Of a stretch of 24,071 nt of DNA, positions 1 to 8,400 are shown in pieces. The notes beneath the pieces were generated by a model. That model ran no database searches. It was given only the letters and a program-made list of their open reading frames with translations, and was not told where the DNA came from. Made by a program: the position numbers and the translations under genes. Every line of letters begins with the position of its first letter. Within the stretch, counting starts at the first letter, position 1. Source of the stretch: Dermatophilaceae bacterium (GTDB lineage: Bacteria; Actinomycetota; Actinomycetes; Actinomycetales; Dermatophilaceae); NCBI GenBank assembly GCA_013361975.1, contig JABFXB010000277.1, forward strand, positions 1 to 24,071, given 5' to 3'.

Positions 1-66
1 GTCGGGGGTCACGAGCGAGTTGCCGGAGCCGCTGCCGATGATGGCCAGGTCGAAGTGCTGGGTCAC
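1..66 (-). CDS. mtr: Mycothione reductase, N-terminal fragment (runs off the left edge)
   Basis: Only the first 22 codons are present. They start at a GTG and read VTQHFDLAIIGSGSGNSLVT. This is the FAD-binding GxGxxG start of a pyridine nucleotide-disulfide oxidoreductase, and the GSGSGNS version is typical of mycothione reductase, which uses NADPH to reduce oxidised mycothiol in the actinobacterial cytosol. The redox-active CxxxxC centre lies outside the window, so another flavoprotein disulfide reductase is not fully excluded. The start has no Shine-Dalgarno sequence but has a TAGGCT box 6 nt upstream, which suggests a leaderless mRNA and independent transcription from the SIS gene that ends at 101. 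Confidence 0.75.
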   Translation of the reverse strand, partial: MTQHFDLAIIGSGSGNSLVTPD

Positions 67-72
67 GGCCGC

Positions 73-78
73 AGCCTA
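73..78 (-). promoter_or_regulatory. Leaderless -10 box for mtr (TAGGCT)
   Basis: On the minus strand TAGGCT fits the actinobacterial TANNNT -10 consensus. Six bases separate it from the GTG of mtr, which places the expected transcription start on the start codon itself. No clear -35 hexamer is visible. Confidence 0.5.
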
Positions 79-100
79 CGTTCCGGCACCGACGCGCAGG

Positions 101-1240
101 TCAGGCGCCTCGCGCACCGCGCAGCAGGCGTACGTGCGGCGACGTCGCCGGGTCGAACCCGAAGCCGAGGGCGAGGTACGTCGCGGCGAAGTCGGTGAGG
201 GCCACGTGGTGCGCCAGCCGGAGCAGCGGGTCGGGAGCGTCGGCGTCGAGCAGCGACACGCGTACGCCGGCGTCCTCGGCCACCGAGACCACGGTGTCGG
301 CGAGGCGCGGGCCCTCGCCCCCCGACGCGTCGCGAAGCATGATGAGGCGCAGCGGTGGCCGGGTCGGGCCGTCGAGGAAGGGGTCGGCGAAGATGTCGTC
401 GGCGACGCCGCCGTCGGACTGCCCCGAGGCGAGCGGGCCGTCGAAGCAGGCGACGATCTGGCTCGCCGCGTCGGGCAGGCAGCCGTGGGCGACGGGCACG
501 CGACCGGTGCGCCCGAACATCGACGCTGCCCGGCGCGCGGTGACGTCGCCGAACGGTCCTTCACCGAGCACGATCGACGTCGACTCGGCCAGCTCGGTCG
601 CGAGCACCTTCGCCGGGTTGACGAACGCCTCGGACCCGGGCCGGGCGTCGGTCGCGACACGGTCGAGCGCGTCTGCGAGCTCGGTCAGGGTCGCCGGGCT
701 GCAGCTGGCGATGCCCATGGCGTCGGCGGCGAGCAGGGCCGGGGTGGCCTGGGCCCACATCGACGTGCGCGACGACGAGCCGACGACGGGGATCGGCACG
801 TGGACGCCGTGGGCCCTCGCGCTCACGTCGGCCAGCGGCGAGCCGTCGGCGCCGACGGTGACGAGGAAGGCCCCGCGGCGAGCCGCCTCGGCCGCGATGG
901 CCAGGGTGCCGGCGGCACGACCGGACTGGGACACGGCGATGACGACGTCGAGCGCCCCGACCCAACCGGGCAGCGACCCGGACGAGCAGCTCTGCACCGG
1001 CAGCGCCGCCGCGGCGTGGGAGACGGCCTCGAACAGGTCGGCGACGGCGACCGAGCCGCCGGCGGCCGCGACGACGACGCCTCGTGGCTCGATGTCACGC
1101 AGCCGGTCGAGGCCGGCCTCTGCGGCCGCAGCCATGGAGCGCCGCACCTGCGCACCGGACCCGGCGAGCGCGCGCAGCGACTCGCTGCGGTCGAGGGCGC
1201 TCAGCGCTCCCTCGTCATCGAGGCGGGCTTCGTCGAACAC
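101..1240 (-). CDS. SIS-domain protein of the bifunctional phosphoglucose/phosphomannose isomerase type (Rv3256c/TobH-like)
   Basis: This is a protein of 379 aa if it starts at the GTG of VFDEARLDDEGAL; a GTG 9 nt upstream (1249) is also possible. The reading frame is open further upstream but would run across the Trm112 gene. Residues 53-145 form a SIS sugar-phosphate-binding fold with the AVSQSGRAAGT loop at 102-112. The C-terminal half resembles the PGI/PMI C-terminal domain and ends in the typical TDFAATYLALGFGFDPA stretch. The usual catalytic segment (LNHNE type) is not conserved: the matching stretch reads LPDAASQIVACF (255-266), so isomerase activity is doubtful. It lies downstream of manB and Trm112 in one operon, as Rv3256c does after manB in mycobacteria. 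A role in sugar-phosphate supply for envelope glycans is inferred from context. Confidence 0.8.
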   Translation of the reverse strand: MFDEARLDDEGALSALDRSESLRALAGSGAQVRRSMAAAAEAGLDRLRDIEPRGVVVAAAGGSVAVADLFEAVSHAAAALPVQSCSSGSLPGWVGALDVVIAVSQSGRAAGTLAIAAEAARRGAFLVTVGADGSPLADVSARAHGVHVPIPVVGSSSRTSMWAQATPALLAADAMGIASCSPATLTELADALDRVATDARPGSEAFVNPAKVLATELAESTSIVLGEGPFGDVTARRAASMFGRTGRVPVAHGCLPDAASQIVACFDGPLASGQSDGGVADDIFADPFLDGPTRPPLRLIMLRDASGGEGPRLADTVVSVAEDAGVRVSLLDADAPDPLLRLAHHVALTDFAATYLALGFGFDPATSPHVRLLRGARGA

Positions 1241-1254
1241 GGCGCCCACGGGAC

Positions 1255-1461
1255 TCAGCCGTCGGTGCGGCGGGCGAGGTCGACGAGCAGGACCGGCACG
1301 CCGCCCTCGACGGGGTAGGCGAGGTGGCAGGTGTCGCAGCGCAGCTCGGCGACGTCGGTGCCACCGTCGGCAGCCGCCACGTCGGCGACCTCGCCCTTGC
1401 ACTGCGGGCAGCGGATGATCCCGCGCAGCCACGGCTCGATGGTCTGGTGGCTCTGGCTCAC
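1255..1461 (-). CDS. Trm112-family small zinc protein
   Basis: The protein is 68 aa long with two cysteine pairs, CPQC at 18-21 and CDTC at 42-45, in the order typical of Trm112/YcaR-like zinc proteins, followed by YPVEGGVPVLL (49-59), the other conserved part of the family. In eukaryotes and archaea Trm112 activates methyltransferases; the bacterial partners are mostly unknown. Its ATG overlaps the manB stop by 4 nt (ATGA), so translation is coupled to manB. The next gene begins a few bases after its stop. The family assignment is firm, but its function in this operon is not known. Confidence 0.88.
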   Translation of the reverse strand: MSQSHQTIEPWLRGIIRCPQCKGEVADVAAADGGTDVAELRCDTCHLAYPVEGGVPVLLVDLARRTDG

Positions 1462-2948
1462 GAAGCGTCTCCTGCGTCCTGGGTTGTGGAGCTGGTGGTG
1501 GTGCTGGCGTCGGCCGCGTCCGCGGCATCGGAGCGGATGAGGACGAGCAGCTCGTCGCGCACGTCCTGCATCGTCTCACGGTCGGCGGCCTCGACGTTGA
1601 GGCGCAGCAGCGGCTCCGTGTTGGAGGCGCGCACGTTGAACCACCACGTCGGCGACTGACCCTCGGGACTCGTCACGGTGAGGCCGTCGAGCTCGTCGGT
1701 GCCGGCGCCCCGCACCTGGGCCCAGGCGCGCACCTGCTCGACGACGGCGGCCTGGTCGGTCACCGTCGAGTTGATCTCGCCCGACGCGACGTAGCGCTCG
1801 TAGGCGGCGCAGAGCTCGGAGAGCGGGCGCCCCTGCTCGCCAAGCGCCGACAGCACGTGGAGGGCGGCGAGCATCCCCGTGTCAGCGAACCAGAAGTCGC
1901 GGAAGTAGTAGTGGGCGGAGTGCTCTCCGCCGAACACCGCACCTGCCCTGGCCATCTCGGCCTTGATGAAGGAGTGTCCGACGCGGGTGCGCACCGGGGT
2001 CGCGTCCGCCTCGAGCACCACCTCGCGCACGGCGGCACTCGAGATGACGTTGTGGACGATCGCCACGTCGGTGTCGCCACCGGCTCGGGCACGCGCGATC
2101 TCGCGCACGGCCACGAGTCCCGTCACCGCGCTCGGCGAGACCGGCTCTCCGTCGGCGTCGACGACGAAGCACCGGTCCGCGTCGCCGTCGAAGGCGAGGC
2201 CGATGTCGGCGCCGTGCTCACGGACCGCCGCCTGCAGGTCCACGAGGTTGGCGGGGTCGAGCGGGTTGGCCTCGTGGTTCGGGAAGGTGCCATCGAGCTC
2301 GAAGTAGAGCGGGACGACCTCGAGCGGCAGCGGGGGCAGCCCCGCGCTCGTGCCCAGCACGGCCGGCACGGTGTGGCCGCCCATCCCGTTGCCGGCGTCG
2401 ACGACGACCTTGAGGGGGCGTGAACCGGTGAGGTCGACGAGTCCCCGGAGGAAGGCTGCGTAGTCGCCGAGCAGGTCACGGGTGGTCAGGGTCCCGGGGC
2501 CCCCGACGGGCTGGGCCAGGCCGGAGCCTCCGTCGAGAACCCACTGCGCGAGGTCGCGGATCTCGGCCAGCCCCGAGTCCTGCCCGACCGGGCGGGCCGC
2601 GGAACGGCAGAGCTTGATGCCGTTGTACTGCGCGGGGTTGTGACTCGCGGTGAACATCGCGCCCGGCAGGTCGAGGGCACCGCTCGCGTAGTAGAGGCCG
2701 TCGGTCGAGCAGAGGCCGATCATCGTCACGTCGACGCCGCGGGAGGTCACCCCGGCCGCGAAGGCCGCGGACAGCTCCGGCGAGCTGGGCCGCATGTCGT
2801 GGCCGATGACGATGCCGGCGGAGCCGTCGGGAACGGCGACCACCTCTGCGAAGGCCGCTCCGAGAGCCTGTGCGACTGCCGGCGAGAGCTGGTCGGGCAC
2901 GGTTCCGCGTACGTCGTACGCCTTGACGAAGTCTGCGAGGCGAGGCAC
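1458..2948 (-). CDS. manB: Phosphomannomutase/phosphoglucomutase
   Basis: This 496-aa alpha-D-phosphohexomutase interconverts hexose 6-phosphate and 1-phosphate and so supplies GDP-mannose or related donors for envelope glycans. The active-site phosphoserine loop is TASHNP at 100-105 (Ser102), the Mg-binding loop is DGDADRC at 254-260, the sugar-binding loop GEHSAHYYF begins at 341, and the phosphate-binding loop RASNTEP is at 440-446. After about residue 472 there is a tail rich in Ala, Asp, Ser and Thr that looks disordered. I chose the GTG at 2948 (VPRLADFVKAYDVRG) because a TAGGGT box lies 7 nt upstream and homologues start at this distance from KAYDVRG; a GTG at 2957 is the alternative. 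It leads the manB-Trm112-SIS operon and is orthologous in context to Rv3257c. Confidence 0.93.
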   Translation of the reverse strand: MPRLADFVKAYDVRGTVPDQLSPAVAQALGAAFAEVVAVPDGSAGIVIGHDMRPSSPELSAAFAAGVTSRGVDVTMIGLCSTDGLYYASGALDLPGAMFTASHNPAQYNGIKLCRSAARPVGQDSGLAEIRDLAQWVLDGGSGLAQPVGGPGTLTTRDLLGDYAAFLRGLVDLTGSRPLKVVVDAGNGMGGHTVPAVLGTSAGLPPLPLEVVPLYFELDGTFPNHEANPLDPANLVDLQAAVREHGADIGLAFDGDADRCFVVDADGEPVSPSAVTGLVAVREIARARAGGDTDVAIVHNVISSAAVREVVLEADATPVRTRVGHSFIKAEMARAGAVFGGEHSAHYYFRDFWFADTGMLAALHVLSALGEQGRPLSELCAAYERYVASGEINSTVTDQAAVVEQVRAWAQVRGAGTDELDGLTVTSPEGQSPTWWFNVRASNTEPLLRLNVEAADRETMQDVRDELLVLIRSDAADAADASTTTSSTTQDAGDAS

Positions 2949-2955
2949 GCCGATC

Positions 2956-2961
2956 ACCCTA
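2956..2961 (-). promoter_or_regulatory. Leaderless -10 box for manB (TAGGGT)
   Basis: TAGGGT on the minus strand lies 7 nt before the chosen GTG of manB and sits in the 17-nt gap after the DUF3499 gene. It would allow manB transcription independent of DUF3499. It also argues for the 2948 start over 2957, which lies inside the box. Confidence 0.4.
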
Positions 2962-2965
2962 GTGG

Positions 2966-3358
2966 TCAGGAGTCCTTGAGGATGCGCAGGTGTCCGCGAC
3001 GGCCGGACTCGACGGCGCCGGCCCCGGCCTCCGCGTCGGCCTGGCTGCGAGAGGTGGTGCGGGTGTCGCTGCCGCGCGGGGCCCGTGGACGGCCGGCCTC
3101 GCGCACGGCGTCGGCGAGGGCGAGCAGGTCGTCGGCCGCGAGCACCGGCTCGGGGAACTCGCCACCGACGCGGACCACCTCCCAGCCACGCGGGGCGGTC
3201 ATGCGCTCGGCGTGCTCGAGGCAGAGGTCGTACGTGTGCGGCTCGGCGTACGTCGCGAGCGGACCGACGACGACGGCCCGGTCGGCGTAGGCGTAGGTCA
3301 GGGTGGCGACGGCCGGGCGAGCGCATCCCGTCTTCGAGCAACCACGTGTCAGACCCAC
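2966..3358 (-). CDS. DUF3499 family protein (Rv3258c-like)
   Basis: This is a 130-aa actinobacteria-specific protein. The N-terminus has cysteines C7 and C12 (RGCSKTGCARPA), followed by TYAYADRAVVVGPLATYAEPHTYDLC and then H49 in CLEHAERMTAPRGWEVV. The set C7, C12, C46 and H49 could bind zinc. The last 55 residues are variable and probably disordered. No function is established for DUF3499. Its fixed place between manB and the zincin-like gene matches mycobacteria. It starts at a GTG without a Shine-Dalgarno sequence, 8 nt after a TAGAGT box. Confidence 0.85.
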   Translation of the reverse strand: MGLTRGCSKTGCARPAVATLTYAYADRAVVVGPLATYAEPHTYDLCLEHAERMTAPRGWEVVRVGGEFPEPVLAADDLLALADAVREAGRPRAPRGSDTRTTSRSQADAEAGAGAVESGRRGHLRILKDS

Positions 3359-3366
3359 GATCCGGG

Positions 3367-3372
3367 ACTCTA
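3367..3372 (-). promoter_or_regulatory. Leaderless -10 box for DUF3499 (TAGAGT)
   Basis: TAGAGT on the minus strand lies 8 nt before the GTG at 3358. The 180-nt region to 3538 separates the divergent DUF3499 and zincin-like genes and carries a promoter box at each end. I see nothing else in it. Confidence 0.4.
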
Positions 3373-3526
3373 GCCCGCGCCCCCGCCGAGAACGAATCAC
3401 CACGCCGTCCGGCGCCTCCTGAGGTGTGCGCGCCGGGGGATCACCCAGACGACGGCTCCGGCCGACCTCCGACCGGGGACGGCCCGCACCCGGCGGTTCG
3501 GTGGCAGCTGCCGGGGAGCCGCGATC

Positions 3527-3532
3527 TACAGT
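3527..3532 (+). promoter_or_regulatory. Leaderless -10 box for the zincin-like gene (TACAGT)
   Basis: TACAGT fits TANNNT and ends 6 nt before the GTG at 3539. The intervening GGGGGC is G-rich but too close to the start to be a good Shine-Dalgarno site. Transcription is expected to begin at the start codon. Confidence 0.45.
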
Positions 3533-3538
3533 GGGGGC

Positions 3539-3973
3539 GTGGACACCGTCTCGCCCCGCACCCCAGCGCGACGCCGGCGGCGTGACCGTCACGGCCGGGG
3601 GCGTCGGGGGCCGCTGGCCTGGCCGCCGGTGCCGGCGATGACCTCGCGTCGCGACGAGTTCGACGACTTCGTCCTCGACGCCGCCGCCCGTCTGGAGGCC
3701 ACCTGTGGGCGTGCCTTCCCCGCGGTGGAGTTCGCGGTCGAGGACGTCCCGCGAGGCCCGGCGCCCTGGGACCACCGCGAGGTGCCGCTGGGGCGGCTCT
3801 ACCCGGCCACCGGCGCCCGTCCGGCACGCATCGTCGTCTACCGGCGCCCGGTCGAGACCCGCGTGACCGACCGGCGCGACGTCGCCGCGCTCGTCGCCGA
3901 CATCGTCACCGAGCAGGTCGCCGGCCTCCTCGGGGTCTCCCCCGAGGAGCTCGACCCCGGTTTCGGCGAGTGA
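3539..3973 (+). CDS. Zincin-like metallopeptidase family protein with a degenerate HExxH motif (Rv3259-like)
   Basis: This 144-aa protein begins at a GTG, with an Arg-rich stretch (11-23) before the conserved part. The domain from about residue 40 (FDDFVLDAAARLEA, then FAVEDVP and GRLYPATGARPARIVVYRRPVE) follows the pattern of the small bacterial zincin family (PF06262). Where that family usually has HExxHxxG, this protein reads TEQVAGLLGV (124-133), so only the Glu is kept and both metal-binding histidines are gone. Peptidase activity is therefore unlikely. The position between DUF3499 and whiB2/fbiA is that of Rv3259. An ATG at residue 34 is an alternative start that would drop the basic N-terminus. 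Confidence 0.75.
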   Translation: MDTVSPRTPARRRRRDRHGRGRRGPLAWPPVPAMTSRRDEFDDFVLDAAARLEATCGRAFPAVEFAVEDVPRGPAPWDHREVPLGRLYPATGARPARIVVYRRPVETRVTDRRDVAALVADIVTEQVAGLLGVSPEELDPGFGE

Positions 3974-4013
3974 CGGAGTCGGACCGACCTGTCACCGCTG
4001 ACGACGCGCTGAA

Positions 4014-4045
4014 CCGGTGCGTCAGTTGCGCACCTGACGCACCGG
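4014..4045. terminator. Bidirectional hairpin between convergent genes
   Basis: A perfect 12-bp stem, CCGGTGCGTCAG (4014-4025) pairing with CTGACGCACCGG (4034-4045), encloses an 8-nt loop. It includes the DUF5719 stop codon and lies 40 nt after the zincin-like gene, so it could end transcription from both sides. There is no T tract, as is common in high-GC actinobacteria. Confidence 0.55.
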
Positions 4046-5485
4046 CACCGACAGCGCCCTGACGGGCGCATCGACGAGCGGGGCGACGGAGTAGAACGGC
4101 ACGCCGGCGTCCTGGCCGGTCACCGAAACGGCGGCGCGCACGGTGCCGTCGACCGGCACGACCCAGACGGCCGTGGCGGAGCCGACGTCGACGACGGTCG
4201 TCGACTCGGGTGCGACAGTGACGGTGGAGACCTTCGACGCGCCAGCGCCTCCGAGCCGCACGGAGACCCTGCTCTCGGTCGAACCTGCCGTGAGCAGAAG
4301 GCGTTTCGTGGCGGTCTGGAGCCCTGGCAAGAGAGCACCGGCGACGCCGCGGATGGCAGGGGTGGCGGGAGCCCACGCGAAGTCACCCATACGGTCACCA
4401 GTGGTCGCCCGGCGTTCCGACCAGGCGGCGGCGACCAGCGGCTGGTCGGAGCGGATGCCCAGACCCGACGCCGACGACGCCGCGACCGGCACGTCGAGCG
4501 TCGACCCCGCAGGCACGCGGACCGCGCGCAGCTGCGCCGGCTGCTCGACACCCTTGGTGCCGAGCAGACGGACCTGCGCCAGCGCCTCCGTGTCACCCGG
4601 GTTGGCCAACCGGAGCAGGACCTGCGGCGCCGTGTCGACGCCGGGGACGACGAGGTCGGTGGCGGGAGCGGCAGCGCGCGTGGAGTCGTCGATGCCGCGC
4701 CCGGTGGCGCCCGAGATCCACTGGTCGTCGAGGACCGCGGAGACGACGCCTCCGGCGGCCACGACGTGGACGACCGGGCCGGCCTCGTCGGGCGCGATGG
4801 CATCGAGCGAGATGACCTGCCTGGAGAGCGGCGGGATCGGGATGCTGCGGTCGGCGGCCCCCGCGATGCGACCCGAGCGGCCGAGGACGTCGACCGTCAC
4901 GGAAACGGCGTTGGCGCCCGGGTTGCTGACGATGACGCGCTCGGTCCGGGAGGCGCCCGCGCCCCCGCCCACGAGCCACACGTCGGACGACGGGAGCTGA
5001 CAGGGAGTCAGGGCCAGGCCCCGGTCGTCGTCGCCCGAGTGGCGCCACACCTGGGTGGCGACGAGACCCGGCGCGAGGGCGCCGCTGCCCGCTGCGACGA
5101 CCATCTCGGGCGTGGAGACGTCAGCCGTGGCAGGGCTGCCCGCTGAGGAGCTCTGTGCGATGCCGGTGGACGACGTGCCGAGCGACAGGCGGACCGAACC
5201 GCTGCCGCCGGCCGGCGCTCCCGCGACGACGCCGGCGTCGGGGGCGGCTGCGGCCACGGACACTGTGCCGGAGACGTCGCGCAGGCCCACGGCGCCGAGT
5301 CGCTGCTGCCCCGGGCACACCAGGGCGGCCTGGTCGACGAGCACGCTCGACGACTCCGGCAGGCCGGCGCGCTGGTCGGCGGAGGCGAGCTCCACCGAGG
5401 CGCCGACGCGGGTCGCACCGACGGCGAGCGCCGCGGCGACGAGGGCGACCGATCCGACGCGGATGATGCCGGACGTGTTGCTCAT
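4022..5485 (-). CDS. DUF5719 family exported or membrane-anchored protein
   Basis: The protein is 487 aa. It starts at the ATG of MSNTSGIIRVG, which has a GAGGAG ribosome binding site; longer frames would run into the glycosyltransferase. Residues 10-29 form one hydrophobic segment (a signal anchor, or an uncleaved signal peptide), so most of the protein should lie outside the membrane. Two cysteines, C57 (VCPGQQRLG) and C162 (LTPCQLPSSDVWLVGG), could form a disulfide. The rest is Val/Ala/Gly/Ser-rich with beta-type segments and repeats such as RVIVSNPGANAVSVTVDVLG, suggesting tandem beta-sandwich modules. There are no catalytic motifs that I recognise. The start overlaps the glycosyltransferase stop by 4 nt, so the two are made together and probably work together in the envelope. 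Confidence 0.82.
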   Translation of the reverse strand: MSNTSGIIRVGSVALVAAALAVGATRVGASVELASADQRAGLPESSSVLVDQAALVCPGQQRLGAVGLRDVSGTVSVAAAAPDAGVVAGAPAGGSGSVRLSLGTSSTGIAQSSSAGSPATADVSTPEMVVAAGSGALAPGLVATQVWRHSGDDDRGLALTPCQLPSSDVWLVGGGAGASRTERVIVSNPGANAVSVTVDVLGRSGRIAGAADRSIPIPPLSRQVISLDAIAPDEAGPVVHVVAAGGVVSAVLDDQWISGATGRGIDDSTRAAAPATDLVVPGVDTAPQVLLRLANPGDTEALAQVRLLGTKGVEQPAQLRAVRVPAGSTLDVPVAASSASGLGIRSDQPLVAAAWSERRATTGDRMGDFAWAPATPAIRGVAGALLPGLQTATKRLLLTAGSTESRVSVRLGGAGASKVSTVTVAPESTTVVDVGSATAVWVVPVDGTVRAAVSVTGQDAGVPFYSVAPLVDAPVRALSVPVRQVRN

Positions 5486-8400
5486 GAACGTCTCCTCGAG
5501 CGGCGGTTGCCGAAGGGCAGGGCGAGGAAGACGACGAGGCCGACGAGCAGTGCCTGCCCCAGACGCCACCAGGGCTGCGCAGCGGCGAGGTCGACGACGA
5601 GGTCACCTGACGTGGGCGGGACGGCATACGTCGGCTGGTCCGCGCCGGCCACGCGCTCGAGGCGCCGGCCGTCGAACGTGACGACCGCCTGCTGCGACCA
5701 CTCGGCAGGCTCGGCCATCACGAGCAGCCGTCGGCCCGAACCTGCGGGAAGCGTGGTGTCGACAGCGCCGTGGGGTCCGGTGGTGGGCACGACCTGGAGG
5801 AGGTGGCCGTCGGCGTCGACGAGCCGGGCTCGGGACGGTGCCGCGGCGACCGCGACGCCCGCTGCCCCGTCGACTCCGGGGAGCGGCTGCACCTTCCAGA
5901 GGATCCCGCGCTCGCTGGCCCCCAGACGGCTGAGGCCGGCCGAGGAGTCGAGCCTTCGCGTCAGCGTCGAGTCGCCCTTCGCCCGCACCTGCACGAAGCC
6001 GATGCCCAGTCGGGCCAGGCTGGTGGAGTCGAGTGAGTTGGCCCCACGGCCGCCGACGATGTTCGCGACCGCCTCGACCAGCGGGGCGTCGTCGGCGTCG
6101 GGAACCCGGTCGAGGTCGCGCAGGACCTCGCCGGGCTCCTGCCCGGCGAGCACGAAGTCGACGACGTCGTCGGACGGCCGGAGCACGAGCAGCCGGTTGC
6201 CGAGCGGACCGCTGCCCTGGTCGACGGCAACGGCGGGGAGGGTCGCCTGGCCTACGGACAGCGTGCGCCCGAGACCGTCGTACGCCTGCAGCCCGGCGGC
6301 CGTCAGGAGCGGCAGGACGGCCAGGGAAGCGGCGCCGACCGCGGCGACGAAGCCCCAGCGGCGGCCGGGCCGCTGGAGGGAGGCGAGAACGGGGCGGCTC
6401 CCGGCCAGCAGGCCGACGAGCAAGCCGGCCAGCCAGAGCTGGACGCCGAGCCCCGACCACAGGTGGGCGGGTCCGGATCGGCCCACGCCGGTCTCGGCGG
6501 AGCCGAGCACGACGAGCTGGGAGGCGAGTGCGCCGGCCAGGCCCAGCAGGGCAACGAGGCAGCCGGCCAGGAGCCCGACCGACTCGGCCCGGCTGCGACC
6601 GCGGACGGCGAAGCCCAGCAGGCCCAGGAGCACGAGCGGCGCCCCGAGCCAGACTGCGACTCCTGCGCTGCCCGGCTCGCCGAGCACGACGGCGAGGACG
6701 CCCCAGGGACCGCGGTCGTCGGAGGTCGAGACGAGGCCGGGCCCCGAGAGCAGCAGGCGCCAGTCCCCGACGAAGCGGGCCGCCCAGGGACCCAGCAGCG
6801 CGGCCGGGACGACGAGCAGGACGAGTGCGCGCGCCCGGCGCAGGCCCGGCCCGAGGACCAGCAGCACCAGGGCCGCCAGGGCCGAGAGCCCCAGCAGCGG
6901 CGGCGCGAAGGCACCGATCACCGCCGTGGCGAGCGCCGTGGCGAAGGTGGCCGTGAAGGTGCCGTCGCGTCGGGCCGCGAGGCAGAAGCCCGCCAGCACG
7001 AAGGGCAGGAGCACGTGCACGACGGCGACGCTGACCCGGCCCTGGGCGATGCCCGAGGCCGCGACCCCGGCAGTGCCCCACGCGACGGCGCCGAGCGCGC
7101 GGGCCACGCGGGCCTGCGTGACGACGCGGGCGGCCAGGTAGGCCGACCACGCGGCGACCACCGGCGCGAGGAAGAGCAGCCAGGCGATGGTGACACCGGC
7201 GCTCGAACGGCTCTCGGCCACCCCGGGCACCCGCTCGGCGAGCCAGGTCAGCAGCGACAGGACGGCGAGGTGTGGACCGGAGTCGGCGCCGGTGCCGAGG
7301 CCCGCGCCGTGCCAGGCGTCGCGGAAGGCGTGCCACAGGCCCGAGGCGCCGGAGGTGACGGGGCGCAGCTCGCCGCCGGCGACCCCGGTGTGGGTCGGCG
7401 ACAGGGCCCCGGTGCGGATCGCGTCGCGCCAGGCCACGACGGTCGCGACGAGCACGGCCACGACGGCGAGGAACCCGGGGTGGCTGACGATCCGGCGCGG
7501 CAGCGACGCCGGCAGGTTGTCGAGCGACTCGGACTCATCGGCGACGGGCCCGGTCTCGGTGGTGGCCGCGGTCTCGCGGCGAGCCCGGGCGCGCTCGGGG
7601 GTGATGGCGTCCTGGATGTGGTCGACGGTGGTGCGGGCGGCGACCCCCGGCGGCACGAACAGCGTGCCGAGGTGGTCGCGACGCAGGCGCTTGGTGCGCC
7701 GGCCGCGCCAGCGGGCGCCGAGCGTGGCGAAGGGGTGGAACAACGCGGACACGTCGGCCAGCTCACGCCAGGCCTGCCTCGGCCGTTTCGCCACGAGGAG
7801 CGTGAGCGAGGCCACCAGTGCCGACAGCGCCATCCACAGGGCGAGGAACGGGGCCGCGAGCGGCGAGCAGCGGGCCAGCGTGACCTGTCGGGCCGCGCGG
7901 CGACCACGGCGCTCGAGCTCCCCGGGGCGGGCGCCACCTGGCCGTTCGCCGTCGAGGCCGGCGGAGGCGTCGCGCACCACGGCTGCGGGGACGACGACGA
8001 CCCGGTGGCCGGCGAGCTGGGCCCGCCAGCCGAAGTCGAGGTCGGCGCCGTGCTCGACGAACGCGTCGTCGAACCCGCCGAGGTCGTCGTAGGCGGAGCG
8101 CCGGACGAGCATGCCGCTGGTGCTGACCGCGAGCACGTCGGCGCGGTGGTCGTACTGGCCCTGGTCGGCCTCACCGCGGGCCGGTGAGGCGAGTCGTCGG
8201 CCGGTGCGGGTGATCTGGATGCCCATCTCGACGAGACGGCGGGGCTCTTCCCAGCTGACGAGCTTGGGACCCGCCACGCCGACTGACTTCGAGGCCAGCC
8301 CGGCATGGAGCAGCTGCGCCAGCGCGTTCCGCCGGGGGACGGTGTCGTCGTGCAGCACCCACACCCAGCTCGTCGACGCGTCGTCGCCGACGGGCAGCCG

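Noticed and set aside
20..1318. Long open frames on the plus strand opposite the SIS and Trm112 genes (up to 432 codons)
   Set aside because: They are Arg/Gly/Ala-rich low-complexity translations opposite well-supported genes. At this GC content stop codons are rare in all frames, so long antisense frames are expected.
2900..3260. Frequent CGTACG/GTACG words
   Set aside because: Number of CGTACG sites I noticed in the window is close to the composition-based expectation of about eight, and most fall at TAC or ACG codons.
6463..8187. 574-codon plus-strand frame inside the glycosyltransferase gene
   Set aside because: The translation is a Gly/Arg/Glu/Asp-rich pattern without domains, opposite a gene with clear GT2 motifs and membrane helices.
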